Source: Apostichopus japonicus
Taxonomy: Eukaryota > Echinodermata > Holothuroidea > Aspidochirotida > Stichopodidae
Assembly: GCF_037975245.1 (NCBI RefSeq)
Contig: NC_092582.1
Coordinates: 20,546,577 to 20,610,576 of the forward strand
Direction: 5' to 3'
Length of the DNA stretch: 64,000 bases
The translations under genes were made by a program, and so were the position numbers. The first letter of the stretch is position 1; each line of letters begins with the position of its first letter. Below the pieces are notes generated by a model. It searched no databases. It worked only from the letters and a program-made list of their open reading frames with translations, and was not told where the DNA came from. Shown in pieces: positions 23,413 through 37,590 of this stretch.

Positions 23413-25254
23413 ATCCAAAACACGTACTATATGCCATACACGGCCATAGTATATAATAATGCCATGCCACAATAATAAAGTTAAAGTGCCTATGATGCAA
23501 GAGCTGACGTAGTACAGATAATGCCGAGTCGTTGCGGATAAATACGATTAACATTTGTTGCTTGCAAGTTTCTTGCAGAATGTTGTTAACTCAGATGCGT
23601 TCAAATGTTACCTGTCTTGTTCAATTCGAGAATAACGAACCAACGCAGTTAATTTAACGTATTGTTTTGAAGAAGAACAAGGAGATCTATTTTATTTACG
23701 TGTGCAGAATTAACTGTTCGCCACTACAATTCTTCGCAAATCTTAGTCTGGATTTTTTCCTGCGAAGCCAACCTGTGAATTTGAGATGTCCATGAAGAGT
23801 GTATGTTCAGCTGGCATTCACCAGCCAGCCATGTAGAGGATGGCGCGGGCTAGTTATCCCAATATTGAAGCGCGCATGCGCACTACAATAACTACTGTAG
23901 CAACCCATCAAAGCCTTGGAGATCTGGAACTGAGGAACCATATCTGCCAGGTCTCCTCCTCTTCACCTTTTACGCGAAAAAGCATCATTTACTAATATGG
24001 ATTACAAATATTTACCACTTTGCAAGGATAACGTAATGTATAGCATTATTTCTGTTTTTGTTTATATGTTGTATGTTGACAGTTACAAAAACACTGCTAT
24101 CACTGGTTAGGTTTAATTTCTTTTCCATCCCCATTTAATATTTTCAGAAGTGACCCTGTTAGAAAATCCCAGCCTCATCAATAAAAGTTGATTGACTAGT
24201 TAGCTTTACTCTGGTCTCTCAGATTCAAATCTAAAAATCAATAAGAAGATAAGACTTTCATGCCGCAAATTACGCATTTACAATTCATGCAAAGACTACA
24301 ATTGTCAAGAACGAATGGGTGAAGGGTGCTCTGGGCTTCATGTGAAATTACATGAACATGTTTTGATTGGTTTATAATAAAACAAAGAATTAACATTAGA
24401 TTGCACTGAAGATCTGACGTCATCAAAAATTTAGCCTCATTATCAGCATTCCATAGAGTTACTATATCTGAGAGCGTAAATTGCTGAGAACCGAAATATT
24501 AAAGAAACATCAATTGCAATGACATGTACTGTTTTGTACTGGGTATATTTACCAAATGCACCCTTGAAGTTCTATCAATATAAGTTTCTCGAACAGGAAA
24601 TTTCACCCAGATTTCAACTCTCACATGGGCGTTAACTTGAAAGCTTATACCATACTTCCCATCATATGATATTAGATAGCATTGGCAGTTAGTTTTTAGA
24701 CAAAGAAATTTCAGACAGGAGCTCTTGTGAATAGTCTTGACCGTACGAAAGTGAGCGAGGCACAGTTTTGAAAATTGCTCATTTTCACTTGCGATTGGTC
24801 CTTTGTGCCATGCACGCATTCAAATGTATCAATCTGTTTAGGACAGTGTTTTTACTTGGCAAACAATGGACCTGTCAATAACATACTAGAGTTTCAAAAT
24901 ATATAACAAATTATTGAACAGAATGTATTTTGATAGGTCGTGTGCATATAACCGCGTGTTTTTGCAAAATGCCTCATAGTGTGACCCACACACTCCGATT
25001 CTGGCGATCACTGAAGATTAACCATCACATTAACATTTCAGTGTAAATTATTGTGCGACTACGTATAGAGATGCACACCAAAATTAGAGAAATGTAAAAA
25101 AAAGGTTAAGTATTGTCTGGAAAAATGCCTCAAGAGAAGTACGGTACTCATGTGACCAACTGAACAAATGTAAAGACAACCCAAGTGAAAGAACTGACTT
25201 TTTTGGACAGTTATTTTGACCTAATGACGTAATTGCTATATAGCACAATCTCAT

Positions 25255-25400
25255 ATACCGGTGCTGTAAACAGCAGCTGTAAACAGCCTATATACAATAG
25301 TTCCAGTGCTGTAAACAGCCTATACATACCAGTGCTGTAAACATGCAGTCTATACATTCCAAGTGCTGTAAACAACCTATGTACATTAGTTCCAGTACTG
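25255..25400 (+). repeat. ~30-bp degenerate array (GTGCTGTAAACAGCCTAT)
   Basis: Four to five copies of GTGCTGTAAACA with ACATTAGTTCCA-type spacers. Confidence 0.65.
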
Positions 25401-25879
25401 TTCCTTTTACCTCAAAAACTCCCCCCAAAATTATCATACTATCGATTAATTTCATTCTGTACCGAGAAGTGTTTTATTTCGATGCGTTATAAAATATTTG
25501 ATTTTGAATTTTCATACATAAATGTTGACGTCTTATCAATATTACGATCGTATAAACTATTGAATTTTGTGACATTTTACTACGAAATCTTTCAATTTCA
25601 ATCAAATCGTCTACAATTATTTTTTTAATTGTCAGGCACATATTTTCTAAGGCTGAGTGGTATGTACAGCACTGCCGTGGAGTGCATCTCTTTAGTTAGA
25701 ATTGTAGTCGGGAGGGAGAACCATACTCTTGCCCGCCCCAACTTTGAAACATGTGAGGAAAGCTGCCGCTCTATACCGACTGATCATATTCCTATATATA
25801 TGATAAACATTATATATGGCCGGATAACAACTCCGGCTATAACGTTTATGGTTGGCCAAAGTGGACAAAATTCGGAAAT

Positions 25880-26180
25880 TTATGCCGACATATATTCGAT
25901 TTAATTCTGACATAAATTCGATTTTATGCAGATATAAATTCCATTTAATGCAGACATAATTCTGAGCCAATCAGGAGGCTGTTTTATATGTCTATATAAA
26001 ATTGATTTAATGTGGGCATAAATTCGAATTCACACAGACATATATTCGAATCAATGCTGGCATATATTCAAATTAATGCTGGCATAAAATCGATTTTATG
26101 CTGGCATATATTCGAGTTAATGCTAACATATATTCGATTTAATGTCAGCATATATTCGATTTATTGTCATTAAGTGATTA
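25880..26180 (+). repeat. ~22-bp degenerate array (GCTGGCATATATTCGATTTAAT)
   Basis: Around a dozen diverged copies of CATATATTCGA / CATAAATTCGAT with 20-24-bp spacing, interrupted by a non-repeat piece near 25960-26000. Confidence 0.65.
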
Positions 26181-28419
26181 TATGCAAACAATTATTCCTG
26201 GATTCTCATTGGTCGAATAAATGTCAGCATTAAACTAAAAAATGTCAGCATAAACGTTCGATGTTTCAAAAGAGGCATGCATGAACACTAACCGTCAGTC
26301 AAAAAAAATATCAGTGTTGCATAGATAACATGCATTGCCATCCGTCAGCTTTCAGTCTGTACAAATTCCACTTGAATGAAGAAATTTAAGCCATATAATT
26401 GCGGCGCCAGTGCCATTTACACAGTACATGTATTTAATGAGAGCCTGGGAAATGAGAATGTACCAACACACGGTCAGTCAAGGGTCATTCATATAACTTG
26501 CTTATAAAGATAATGTAAAGTGACATATTCAAAGGTGCAGTACTTGCATGATGGTACCAAACTTGGTTAATACTGTCTTGCTCGGGTTTGTTTCCATGAC
26601 GCACAAAGTATGTGCTTAAAAAGCTATTTTTGTTTTAGGTACGTTTAGGGGCCATACTAACATTTTTAGTGTCACTATGTAGTCCCTTTAATTATCTTAA
26701 GCGTTAATGCCATGCAATTTGTTAGAAGGGTAGAAATGGGCCACCTCTTTCAAATTTGACCAAGCATTGTTTATTTATCACCCTCCGAGCAATTCCTTTC
26801 ATGGAGTATCTTTCTTGGCTAAGCTATAACATACAAGTCTGGTGATAACTTACTGCAGGGGTCCTGGATAGTACATAATTTGCAGAGAACATTGGGACTA
26901 TACTGAAATTTTCCGTTCAGTATGTTCAGTAAGTACACCGGATATAACTATTACACCAACAATGGACAAAAATACGCATTTTTTAATGTTAAGCTCAGCT
27001 GGAAGCTTTCTGGCGCTGTACATATAATCTAAATCTAACATAAATATAATAAAAAGCAACAAATCAATTATAGTAAACCTTAAAACAGTAAAAGGAAACA
27101 AGCAGGAATCACTACAAAAAAACGGAAACGCCCTAACATTGTATAATACACAATAAAACAGGATAAGAACTAGTATAACAGGCTAAAACAAGGAAAATGA
27201 TTATCAACATAAACTAAACATATGAGTTTTCAGGTTTTTCTTGAAAGTATTCACGTTTGTGCCACCGTGTTTGAATGACTGCCATTTCATCGATGTGGCT
27301 GAATTTTCGTCAGTGGCTTGCGTGAGTTAAGTGTTCATACATGCGATCATATTTTATAAATTGGACGGTCATTTGGGGTCATGAGAGGTCATCTTCTGAA
27401 ACCTCACAAAATGCTTCTCCTATAGAACATTTGTCCAAACCTGCTGGAAATAACTTTTGAATGGAAGTACGAGTGTTGTATCAAGTGTGTCGTTGGCAAC
27501 CCTTATATACTTGGCATGTATAGGTTGCCAATATTAGATAAGGACCTTATTGGTATTATCAAGTTGGAGGTCGAGAGACATCTGAAGACAACATGATAAA
27601 TTAGTGAAAACATTTTACTGACCTTATCTCAAGAATGGAACATGTAGGAAACCTATTCTGAGTTGGACAAACCCCTTGCTATACTTTTAGGCCAAAGTCA
27701 TTTAAAGTCAACAATCTCAAAGGTGAAACATTGTGACCACCATGCTAAGGATATGTAGCATTGACAAGTCTCCTTTATCCATGAGGTCTCATTTTTAGTA
27801 TAAATGTATTGACTATATATAGTGAAGGTCAAACTTCATCAAGGGTCAACAGTATATCTACAGAACACATGTAAACCAAACTTTTTCATGATATCTTACA
27901 ACATTGGCTCATACCCTGTTACGATGAAGTAATCCATCAAACACTAATACAGTGTTGCAATTCTGGTTTAAATATATACAATAAAGGCATCTCTGCATTT
28001 TAAGTATTCAAGAACACAACTTAGCGGTAATTTTATCACTTGATTTTTTACATTAATTTCAAAGTTTTTTCATGGTTTATTTCAATAAAAGTAAAATAAT
28101 AAATCTATATTTATGTCCTTTCTTCAAAACAAATGTTTACAACATTCTAAAGTTGTAATAATCTATGACTGCTAAAGAAGGAGCATAAGCCAAGCGGAAA
28201 ATATGGGAGGAAAGGAAATGACACCGTTATCCAGCCTAATGTCTTATACTTTTCGCACAAGCTGCTCAGAATTATTGCCAATCAAAAATAAATTCTCAAA
28301 TAGAAGCTTAGCTGAGCTTCTGCGGCGTTGCTCTCTTGTTTTCATAAGTTTCTAACACCAATCTACAAACTTGCCCCCTGTTCATAGTAACATAACATCA
28401 ATTTACTTCTTTCAACAAC

Positions 28420-29122
28420 AAAAAATAATAACTTGCAAACAATCTCTTGTGATGGTGTTCCCCAAGGTTCCATTCTTGGGCCACTACTCTTTGTCATCTA
28501 CATGAACGACATAACCACGATTTCATCTAAATCTTCAATAGTGATGTTTGCAGACGACACCAGTAGTTTTTTCAAAGACACATATATGTACAACGCCTTG
28601 AGAGAACTGCTTGCAGTGAACTTACTGTGTTATACTCTGATTGGTTTGCTTCAAATAAGCTTTCACTTAATGTTATCAAAACAAACTATATAGTCTTTAA
28701 CATGCCTCATACTAAAACACTAACTTTAGTATTATCATTAATAACCACCCACTTGAAGCTGCTACCAGTGTTAAATTTCTTGGTGTTCTTATCGACTCAA
28801 AGCTTAATTGGTATGAACATACTTCTCACCTGTGTTCGCAAGTTGCTAAGAGTGTTGGAATAATCGGTAGACTTAAAAAGATGTTGCCGAAACATTCTTC
28901 GTACTATTTATCTAACTCTCCCCATCTCTGGATATAAGTGTTACTGTTTTCTTGTATTGTTCTCTCTATTTACTTATGGGAGCGCTCTACTAGACAGCCC
29001 TCTGGATTATTTGGAGTGCTTCCTTTCACAATTTTCCCTGTTGTTGATATGTTTTGTCGCTTAGTTAACTTCTCTGTATTTATATTGTGAGGAAACAAAA
29101 TAAATTAAATGAAATTAAATGT
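28420..29122 (+). pseudogene. LINE reverse-transcriptase relic with 3' tail
   Basis: [20 protein letters not shown] and [11 protein letters not shown] are RT blocks. After a frameshift come [19 protein letters not shown] and, in a third frame, VKFLGVLIDSKLNW. The sequence then jumps to a 3'UTR ending in AAATAAATTAAATGAAAT, a CR1/L2-like tail. Multiple frameshifts and probably an internal deletion near 28940. Confidence 0.7.
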
Positions 29123-29124
29123 AC

Positions 29125-32100
29125 CAAAGCCATCGATTCATTTACACCTTTGGCCATTTGGCGTTCCAAAGCAAACTAGTGGTACGCTCGCTGGTCTCGT
29201 TCCATCATTATGGCTAAGAGCCAATTACTGTTACGCTGCCAGAAGTCAAGTTAAAGTGATTCCGTGCGTTTCGAAAAAGGAAATACATAAAACTGTTCAT
29301 TTAAAAAAAATTGTACTTCGTTTAAGCTGCTTATCTGATGAACTATGAAAAATGGGAAGGTTTCACCAAGTTAATAGTGCCAAAAACGTTTCATTTATAC
29401 AAAATTGATGATCGAAATTTATCAAAACATTTATCCGTTGAAGACAGATGTCATTCATGTACGCTGTTGCGCCATAAGAGAACGCACTGTAATGCATATT
29501 CAGTACCAACGAAGTTGCTTGGAGAACAGCCGATCGTCGCTGCGACTAGCAGACTAGTGACAACAGGAATAAGTAAGCAAACCTATCCTATGGTCACGCA
29601 TACTACTACACTATAGTCTTGATGTCACAGACCATCGATCATCTTCACAATCTCTCTCCTGATAAAAGCCTAATAGCGTTATTTTATTAGAACTACTAAT
29701 GTTATGCTAAGACACACTAGACATATACTAGTAGAGTAAAAGTTAGCTCAGGTTCTAACTGACTTACGATGAAGGAACACTGACTTACAAGCTTTATTCA
29801 GTTCAGTAATAATCTCTCTTCCGAAGTCCTACGATATGAAAATAGTTGTCTTGAGATAAAAGCTAACGCAGAGGAAAGAATTCAGTCGAGAAGAAAACAA
29901 CCGGTATCACTACTAATACAGCCTACTACTATCTGACAGGATTAGTGTATATTGTATACAGTATTATCTTACCAATGCATTACCATTATCAGTACGGAAT
30001 ATTGCTGACGGACCATGAAGCCAACTATATAATTACAGCCTGCCATGAGGCAGTTATGCGATCACGGATGTGGGAGAAGCCCGCAAGGGCTTATGGATTA
30101 CAACTTCACGTCGGGTGGCTTCCAATTGAACATTTGAACTTAAATTTGTAATCTAAAACTAAAACTTGAGTAGTATGCAAGTTTTACACCGGTGGCACAG
30201 TCGCTGTTTATTGTTGCAAAATAATATACTGAACTCACATCTAGGAGCGATCTTTAGTTTTAACAACTATCACTGTTATTTTCAGTCATTAAATGACATA
30301 TTGCATTCATGAACAACACCATAGTACATTGACACATACAGAAAAACATAACATCAAACTTTATCTAATGTTTTTTCTCTTTTCGGTACGCACGTAATCA
30401 CTTTAAGTGTCTTTATTGTGGCAACCGGTAAATGAAAATATAGCTTTAGGCTGTGTTCAACCGAGTCACACTGAGATTATACAGTAACTATTTTAAATCT
30501 TAAAACGTTGTACCACAGTAAATACTGGATTGTGCTGACACATCTGATAAATCGGTAGCATGTGCTACTGGTTTACAGTAAGAACTAAGGATATGTGCAT
30601 GTTCTTCCAACAAAACAACTGACTTCGGTCAGCTTGCGGCTTTGATAAGCCGATGAGGCTTCTTTACGAGTTCCTGCTTGAAGGAGGATCTAAAATACAT
30701 ACATACATTCACACATACACATACACACATACATACATACAACTGCATTTGTTGGAGTTACACATATCCTCAGTTCTTAATGTATTCTTAATAGCACATG
30801 CTACTGATTTATAGCTCACTGAACCAGTTCTTACTGCGGTACAAAAATAATTTACAGTATTTACTGTATTCTCTGTGTGTACCGGGTGCTGTAATACATC
30901 TCTGATTGAACAGAGTATTAGTAGGATTGGATCACAATGCAACCTATTTCTAACAGGAAATGAATGGTCACAGGACAGGACGAATTATATGTTTAGGAAT
31001 ATGTTAGAAATGCCACTTAATAACACATCCCTGGTATGTAATTCTTTCGTAGATCTTCAACCGGAGAAGAGTATTAATCAAAAGCGAATCCAAACCTCAT
31101 TATTGGCGTTTCAAATGTGTTATTCTGAGGTTATTCTGAGGACTACCTACCCCTTGTAATTCAAAAACTTAATTGCCTGTAGTACACGCTTGGCATTATC
31201 TGTCAAACAGATGTTTCCTATACACAGCTGGTTGGTGGAAATGAAAATTTCCATGTAAACTCCCACTCACGGACATAGCGTGAGACAAACAGTTTCCATT
31301 AAATGGGACTTGGGTTGAGAATAAACCACGTTCTTGTTATCTTACCGAAGCTCTGTCTTGGGTGACTTTATAAAAAAAAAAGTACTCTCGATTTGTTATG
31401 CATCGCCTTTCAGTGAGCCAAAATTTCACGGGAAAACATCTTAAACTAATAAAACAAACTCGTTGGAAGATCATCCGTTTTCGGGCACCAATCCCCAGGT
31501 TTTCACCTTTGTGGTTGCACTGCAGGACTGAGATTCGGGTCGTTTACTGTAACGGAGATCAATAATGAAATTTAATATCAGCCTGGCGGCCTTTGTAAAA
31601 CGAGTTCCATGTCACAACGGATGTTTCTTTGCACGTAATGTAAAGTAATCCAACAGATAAATCTGCTCTATCTGCTACTAAAACAACATTTATTGCACAA
31701 TTCAGAATGATTGGGGAAAACCATTTAGGCTACTCTATGTACAATATGGCTGCAAATATCTGCTATATATGAGAGATATAAAACGCGCGACTAAAGGGGA
31801 GTTTTATCATGGTTGTAAGTGTGAGTATTTGTAAATCGGACTAGACTGCTGTGTCAAACACTACTTTACTTAGACGGTTAGCAACACAATGATGCTTATT
31901 TACAGCAACACACTATATGGGCTTGCGTGCGGTGCGTGCAAAACATGCTACCCAGTGAGATGTATATAAGGGGGATACAAGGATACAGTGTGTAAAAACC
32001 CAAATGACATTGAAAGCTGATCTGCTTATCACAGTGATATCGCTCAGAGTCATAGCACGGATGGAAGGTTTCAATCTTTCTAAATTTTCGGAGCACATTT

Positions 32101-32190
32101 GTAAGGAGGCGCTTTCATTTCCATCGTATTTATGTATATAATTGTATATAGGTGTTTGTGGACCATTGATTGTGAGTCACAAAATTTAGT
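29125..32190. other. Intergenic, no gene recognised apart from a SINE fragment
   Basis: Open stretches at 29109-29348 and 29338-29616 overlap and have Cys residues (RCHSCTLLRHKRTHC) but match nothing I recognise. The rest is non-coding. Confidence 0.35.
30618..30741 (+). mobile_element. SINE family 2, 5'-truncated 3' fragment
   Basis: Contains GACTTCGGTCAGCTTGCGGC, then TTTGATAAGCC and GGAGGATCTAAAATACATAC with an (ACAT)n tail: the 3' half of the family seen at 15691 and 20863. Confidence 0.65.
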
Positions 32191-32206
32191 CAGGATAGGC
32201 TAAGTT

Positions 32207-34310
32207 CAGTGGCGTAGCTACGGGGGGGCCTGGGGGGGGGGGGGGGGGGGGGCCGAGGCCCCCATGAAATCGGCTGGCCCCCCCACTGGCCCCCCCACTG
32301 GGAATGGGGTAAAAAAAAAACACTCATCAGTGCGATTCGCTAATATTTTTTGTTCAATAATTTGGGAAATAGAGTTACACAATTTTCTCGTCTGCATCTG
32401 GCAAAATAAGAATAATACAATATCTGTAGTAATCATGAGAATGGTCACACAGCATGGCATGGCAATGGTCGATGCGACGATTGCGACCATACACCACGAA
32501 CCTTGTTGTGCTGCGTGATAGCGATATCTTGTGAAAATATGTTCAGTGCTTCCACCTAGCACATCAATCTATCAAAAGATTGGCTCCGTTTGTACTGAGC
32601 CGAGGTATCAGGTATTCATGGGCGGCGATCATGGGGGGGGGGGGGACGTGGGGGACATGTCCCCCCAATATTTTAGGTGGGGGATATAGTATCTTATATC
32701 CCCCCCCCCAATATTTGGTGGCATAGTTTTTTTTTAAGCATATGTTTTGTATTTTTTTATGATATCGCTAGTAATTTCAAAATAGAAAATGCTTAGATGC
32801 AACTTACAAGGCCTGGGAAGTGCCATTTCCAGCGATCTGGGAGACATTTTCGGCCAAAATTTTCTTTTGCGCTTCGCGCCAACTTATGGTGGCGCTACGC
32901 TTAGAAAGTCTGGGTACAAGCTCTGCCCCTCCCTTGGCAAATTCCCCGCAAAGCGCCTGTCTAACCGTGTCACAATTTGTTACTATATATGACCGAAAGT
33001 AGTTTTTACTTTTTTTCTCGAAATGAATAGCTAGACGGACCGCATCCGTAATGAAATTTGGTTTGCATCTTGTGTATGAGTGTAAGTACGTACAATCATA
33101 CATAGAATCCACATCGATATGGGTTCACTGGGTTTCCATTTGGCCTGTTTCCTACAAGATTTCTAACCGCAGGTGTGTAGCCAAGGGAGGGGGGGTGAAG
33201 GGGTGGAGACCGCCCTCCCCCTCGAGCATATTTTTTTGGTATTTTCGATGATATCGAAGTTTTATAGTAGCCGTTATAAGAGGTTTTAATATTTGTACAC
33301 CAATAATTTAACTGTGTCTGAAATTTCGAAAATTCCTTGACCAACATTCTTCATCATAGTATACTTCCCTCTACACTCGTACAATTTTGACCGGTCTGTT
33401 AGTGGTTGAGGGGGGTTTTCTATATTGGTTGTCCATAGATGAAATTTAGTGCAACATTATGGGTATGTTTTGAAGTGAATTTATTATTCAAATTCTGAAC
33501 AAATAATGGGCTTAAAACCTTGAAAAGTGGGGCTGACGGGTATTGTGGGGCGTTACGTAGAATTACCTACAAATGCAATGAGGTCGAACATGATGTGTGA
33601 CTGGTGACAATCGGCTTGACAAAAGGTTATGAATGAAAAAAAAAACTATTAGGAAAAACTTGGTTCTCAGGCAAAAGTGTACATCTGGTTGGTCATTTTC
33701 AAGCCCGAGAAGTGCCATTTCCGGTCATCTGGGGGCTATCAAAACCAGAAATTTTCTTGTACGCTGCGCGCCAACCAATGGTGGCGCTCCGCTTTGACAG
33801 TAATTCGCCTGCATCCAAGCAGATGTCCCCCCCCCCCCCAATATTTGAAACAGATCGCCGCCCCTGCAGGTATTCATATATTGCCTCGAGTCAAATGAAT
33901 ATATGTCATTGAATATTCCACAAAACAACTTTTTTATGGCCACGAAACTGTCGAAACAGGATTTTCCACTACTGGTAGAGATATAAAATATTGGGAATTC
34001 TGAAATTCCTGCAAATGATGCCAACTTCCCTCAACAAAGTCTGGGTGAGTTGGCAAGGCCAGTCAGCATGAAAGAGAAAAAAACTTTTTTTGCATTTCTG
34101 TCACCAAAGTTGCACATCTTTTTGGTTGCTATTTTGCCTCACAGGTGCCATCTCCTGCGATCTGGGGGGTGCTGAAATCTCAAATTTTCTCTGTACGCTC
34201 CGCGCCAATCATGGTGGCGCTCCGCTTAGATACTAACCTCCGGCCCCCCCCCACTAGAAAGAACAGCCCCCCATGGCCCCCCCACTCAAAAAATCCTAGC
34301 TACGCCACTG
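32207..34310. mobile_element. 2.1-kb non-autonomous hAT-like element with 14-bp TIRs and 8-bp target duplication
   Basis: Ends are CAGTGGCGTAGCTA (32207-32220) and its exact inverse (34297-34310). GCTAAGTT is duplicated at 32199-32206 and 34311-34318. Inside are three copies of a ~120-bp module (about 32805, 33700 and 34135) with GTGCCATTTCC and ATGGTGGCGCT, plus long G and C runs. No transposase ORF. Confidence 0.85.
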
Positions 34311-34359
34311 GCTAAGTTTGGCCTACATGTTAACCTAGATACAACAAGCTCGTACTAAC

Positions 34360-35743
34360 CCGCGGGGGCCCGGGCGCGAATTGTTTTTTCCCAAACAGGT
34401 TCTCAATTACGGAGTTTTCATCCAATCAGATTGCTCGTGACGTCAGCATCAAACGCTTAGTTCGAAGACATACACTGAGTTACACACTGACACTTAATAA
34501 AGTCTTGTTATGCGGTTTCCCTGCAAACGCCCTAACTTTTACTTTTAATGCTTGGATAACATGTTGACCTTACTTATGATAAATACGCTACATTCTATCG
34601 GTTTCGTGTTTACGCCATCCAAGATTCGTCAGCCGTTCTATTGAAATCGGAATTCGTTTCGTGGAATGGGTAGGCCTACACCAAAATCAACTTCACGACG
34701 CGAGTTCAGACTTGAATGAATATACGCAAAACAGTTTAGTGTATAGTCAAGGCTTTCATAATTGACGCACCCCCGTAATTGACGCACCTTCAATTATTAC
34801 TAGCAACGATAGAGCAGGCCACCTAAACTTTTTGCAGTCAAGCAGAATTACATGTTTCATGAGTTTGAATCCATTTCAGCTATTTGATGACCAAATTGTG
34901 AAATTTTTAAGCTTTTAACACGTACCCTTCCCCCCGGTTTTGTACGTTCTGTTTTTGGGCATTTGGAAATCTTGCACCCTAAAAATAATCAACATTTCCT
35001 CAATATCATGGACAACACTACTCTCTGGGACCTGATCTGTCTAAGCTTAGAGGCTCAAAGTATAGCAAACAGCATCTAAAGTCAATGGATGTATACTAAA
35101 GCCTTCACTACAGTTAGCTTATCGACGAATGTGTCAATTTAGGGGTATGAAAGAACTTGACACGGCAGACATTTTGTGGTCAAGTTCTGCTCAATTGTAC
35201 GTTGCATATGCACAGAACAATAAATATATTGAGATCTTTACATTTCTGAGGAACCACACATATGAAAAACACATACAGTTGAGTGATTTTGATTTTTCCT
35301 TGATAGAAATCGTTGATCAAATCCTTAAGTGCGTCAATTATGAGCCCACCATGCTACAGCATGATGTATTTCCGTCACTGCACTGTACACAGTTATAATA
35401 CATATAGGCCTATATCGCATGTGTTATGTACCCCTGTACGAAACTTTCACTGTGCGATGTTATCGATAAATGCCTTCACAGAAATCTTCGATCAAAGTAG
35501 ATCATACAATACTAGTGTGCTCTTTATGTCTAAACCAATTCCAAACACATCTACATATATTTACGAAAAGCTGCGGGTAATTTTGAACGGGTATATCTTC
35601 GTTGCAACGAATGGATGCAGACATTTTGATAACCTCGAAGTGAAGGGTTTATTGTTATGACGTAACTTTTCCGACCAATCATGAGCGACTATTTATACAC
35701 AATTGAGAACCTGTTTGGGAAAAAAAATTCGCGGCCCGGGCGG
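34360..35743. mobile_element. ~1.4-kb DNA element with ~40-bp inverted terminal repeats
   Basis: The left arm (about 34376-34409) reads GCGAATTGTTTTTTCCCAAA then CAGGTTCTCAATT. The right arm (35701-35733) is its inverse with one or two changes. Both are capped by GC-rich CCGGGC sequence. No target duplication identified and no recognisable transposase. It lies 50 bp from the hAT-like element at 32207-34310. Confidence 0.65.
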
Positions 35744-35744
35744 T

Positions 35745-37590
35745 TTTTGGTTTTTGGAGTTTATTCACTTGATGTGGCCGGAAAATTCTCTAAATTTGAC
35801 CGGTTCTGTTACAGAAAAACTGGCAACTCTGATGCAGGCTGTAGTTTAAGCACACCTTCTATTGGTATCAATTTGATACTATCAAGCCATGACACTATCA
35901 TATTGTTTGATTTGTATTAATACTACTGACTTGGCCACCCTAGAGTTAGCTTCTAAAGTTTGAGTGAACTATTTCCTGATTTCTACCCCAACGAATCAGT
36001 ATTAGGCTAATCATATCCAGTATTTGGAACATTTTAATAAAATGTTACAGGGCTATAATCTCGGCCGATTGGATAATTATCGGAAGCGCCTCTTAAGACC
36101 ACTATATCGTGTAGCTTCGAGGGTTATGCCCCTGGGCCCATGAAATAGAGCAAAGTGTGAAATGGAGATGGATTTGCAAATTCTGAATAAACAATATTGC
36201 CGTTTTTAAGATTTAAAATGACATTAGTTTGAGTGTTAACACTATAACACTGCTTATATCTCACTTTAGAAGTATAAAACTATAAAACCAGGACCGAATA
36301 AACACTGACAAATACCAAATAACAAGATATTTAATCGCTGATATCTCCTACACGGAGCAATAGTTTCTCAATATTAGGTGAGGTTGGTTATGATAATGAT
36401 CTCTGTCTATATATGTTGGCGTCTCCATTAAGTACGAATAATCATAATTTTTCTCTTCCCCAGTGTCGCAAGCTACGGTGGCTTTAATTCCATGATTAAA
36501 GATTCATTAAATTTGTTAACGATATTCCCAACTGCACAGTCAAGTGTTGAATGAAAAGGGGGAAACACAATGCAAGCTAATATGAGTCGCTGAGCCTTAC
36601 CTACTAGTACATTTTATTGCAAGAAGTGCGAACCATATAAAGGAACTCTAATACCTCCCTGGATAGCCCATGAGGTACCGAAGTTGACATATCGACCCGT
36701 CCTTTGTTATGCCAGGAAGCTGTTATTTGGCAGTTCCCTTTTCTACTTCCCCTTTATTTTTCCTATTGAAAGTGAATGGAGATTAGCCTTCTGACAACCA
36801 TGATACTTGCGTGTGTGTATGTGTTAGACAGCACAGTATTATTGACTGTATAACACAGTATTATTGCTGTATAATTGCGGGTATATGTGGTAGATTGACC
36901 ACATTCTGAGTGCACACATAGTCCACCCTATCTGGCTTGCACTGATTTCGTATAGAAAGGCCGTTAAGAACACCGACATTTGCAGAGAGGGCCCAAGGTT
37001 TTTGTTTATTTTTGTACAACGATTTGACATATTTCGTGAGTAGTTATATCGTTGTCTCGTTGCAAGACATACCTTAAAACAAATGTTGCTGCATTCCAAT
37101 ATGAGAAATACTAAGAACCATTTGCGAATTCATAAACTGAAGCAATGTTTTTTTTTCTTTTGTTTATTCCTTCTTTCTTTTGCCTTTTCCTTTTGAGTGC
37201 TCTAGCAAAGATTTTCTGATCTTAGCAAGCACAGCGAGATATAATTGTAGTAGATAGTGTTGAAATCGTGAAAAAGTGTAAAAGTGAATTAAGCAGACAA
37301 CTTGACACTTAAAGAGAAGAAACACATTTTCAACACCGCTCACGGAAAATCCCACTTTAATATCTTCTTTCTAACTGTAGACATGGTTTTAAGAAGTGTG
37401 CTAAACCCCCGCCCTCGAAATTGGCATGTCTATGGGTGTGTGTTTGTGGGGTGGGGGGGGGGGGTGTATGACACTTGCTTAAGTCCGCGGTAACTAAACA
37501 ACGGAGTGATGGATATTTGTCATACTAATTATGCAGATGTATTATAGTGAGAATGTGTGCCCCTAATACTAATGAGGTCATGGGATCATG
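35745..37590. other. Intergenic, nothing recognised
   Basis: No coding or repeat structure seen beyond a poly-G run at about 37447-37462. Confidence 0.4.

Larger units (their letters stand above)
23420..28400. other. Intergenic, no gene recognised
   Basis: AT-rich sequence with the tandem arrays at 25255 and 25880 and faint copies of the AGGTCA-rich repeat at 27370-27850. Nothing coding seen. Confidence 0.4.
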
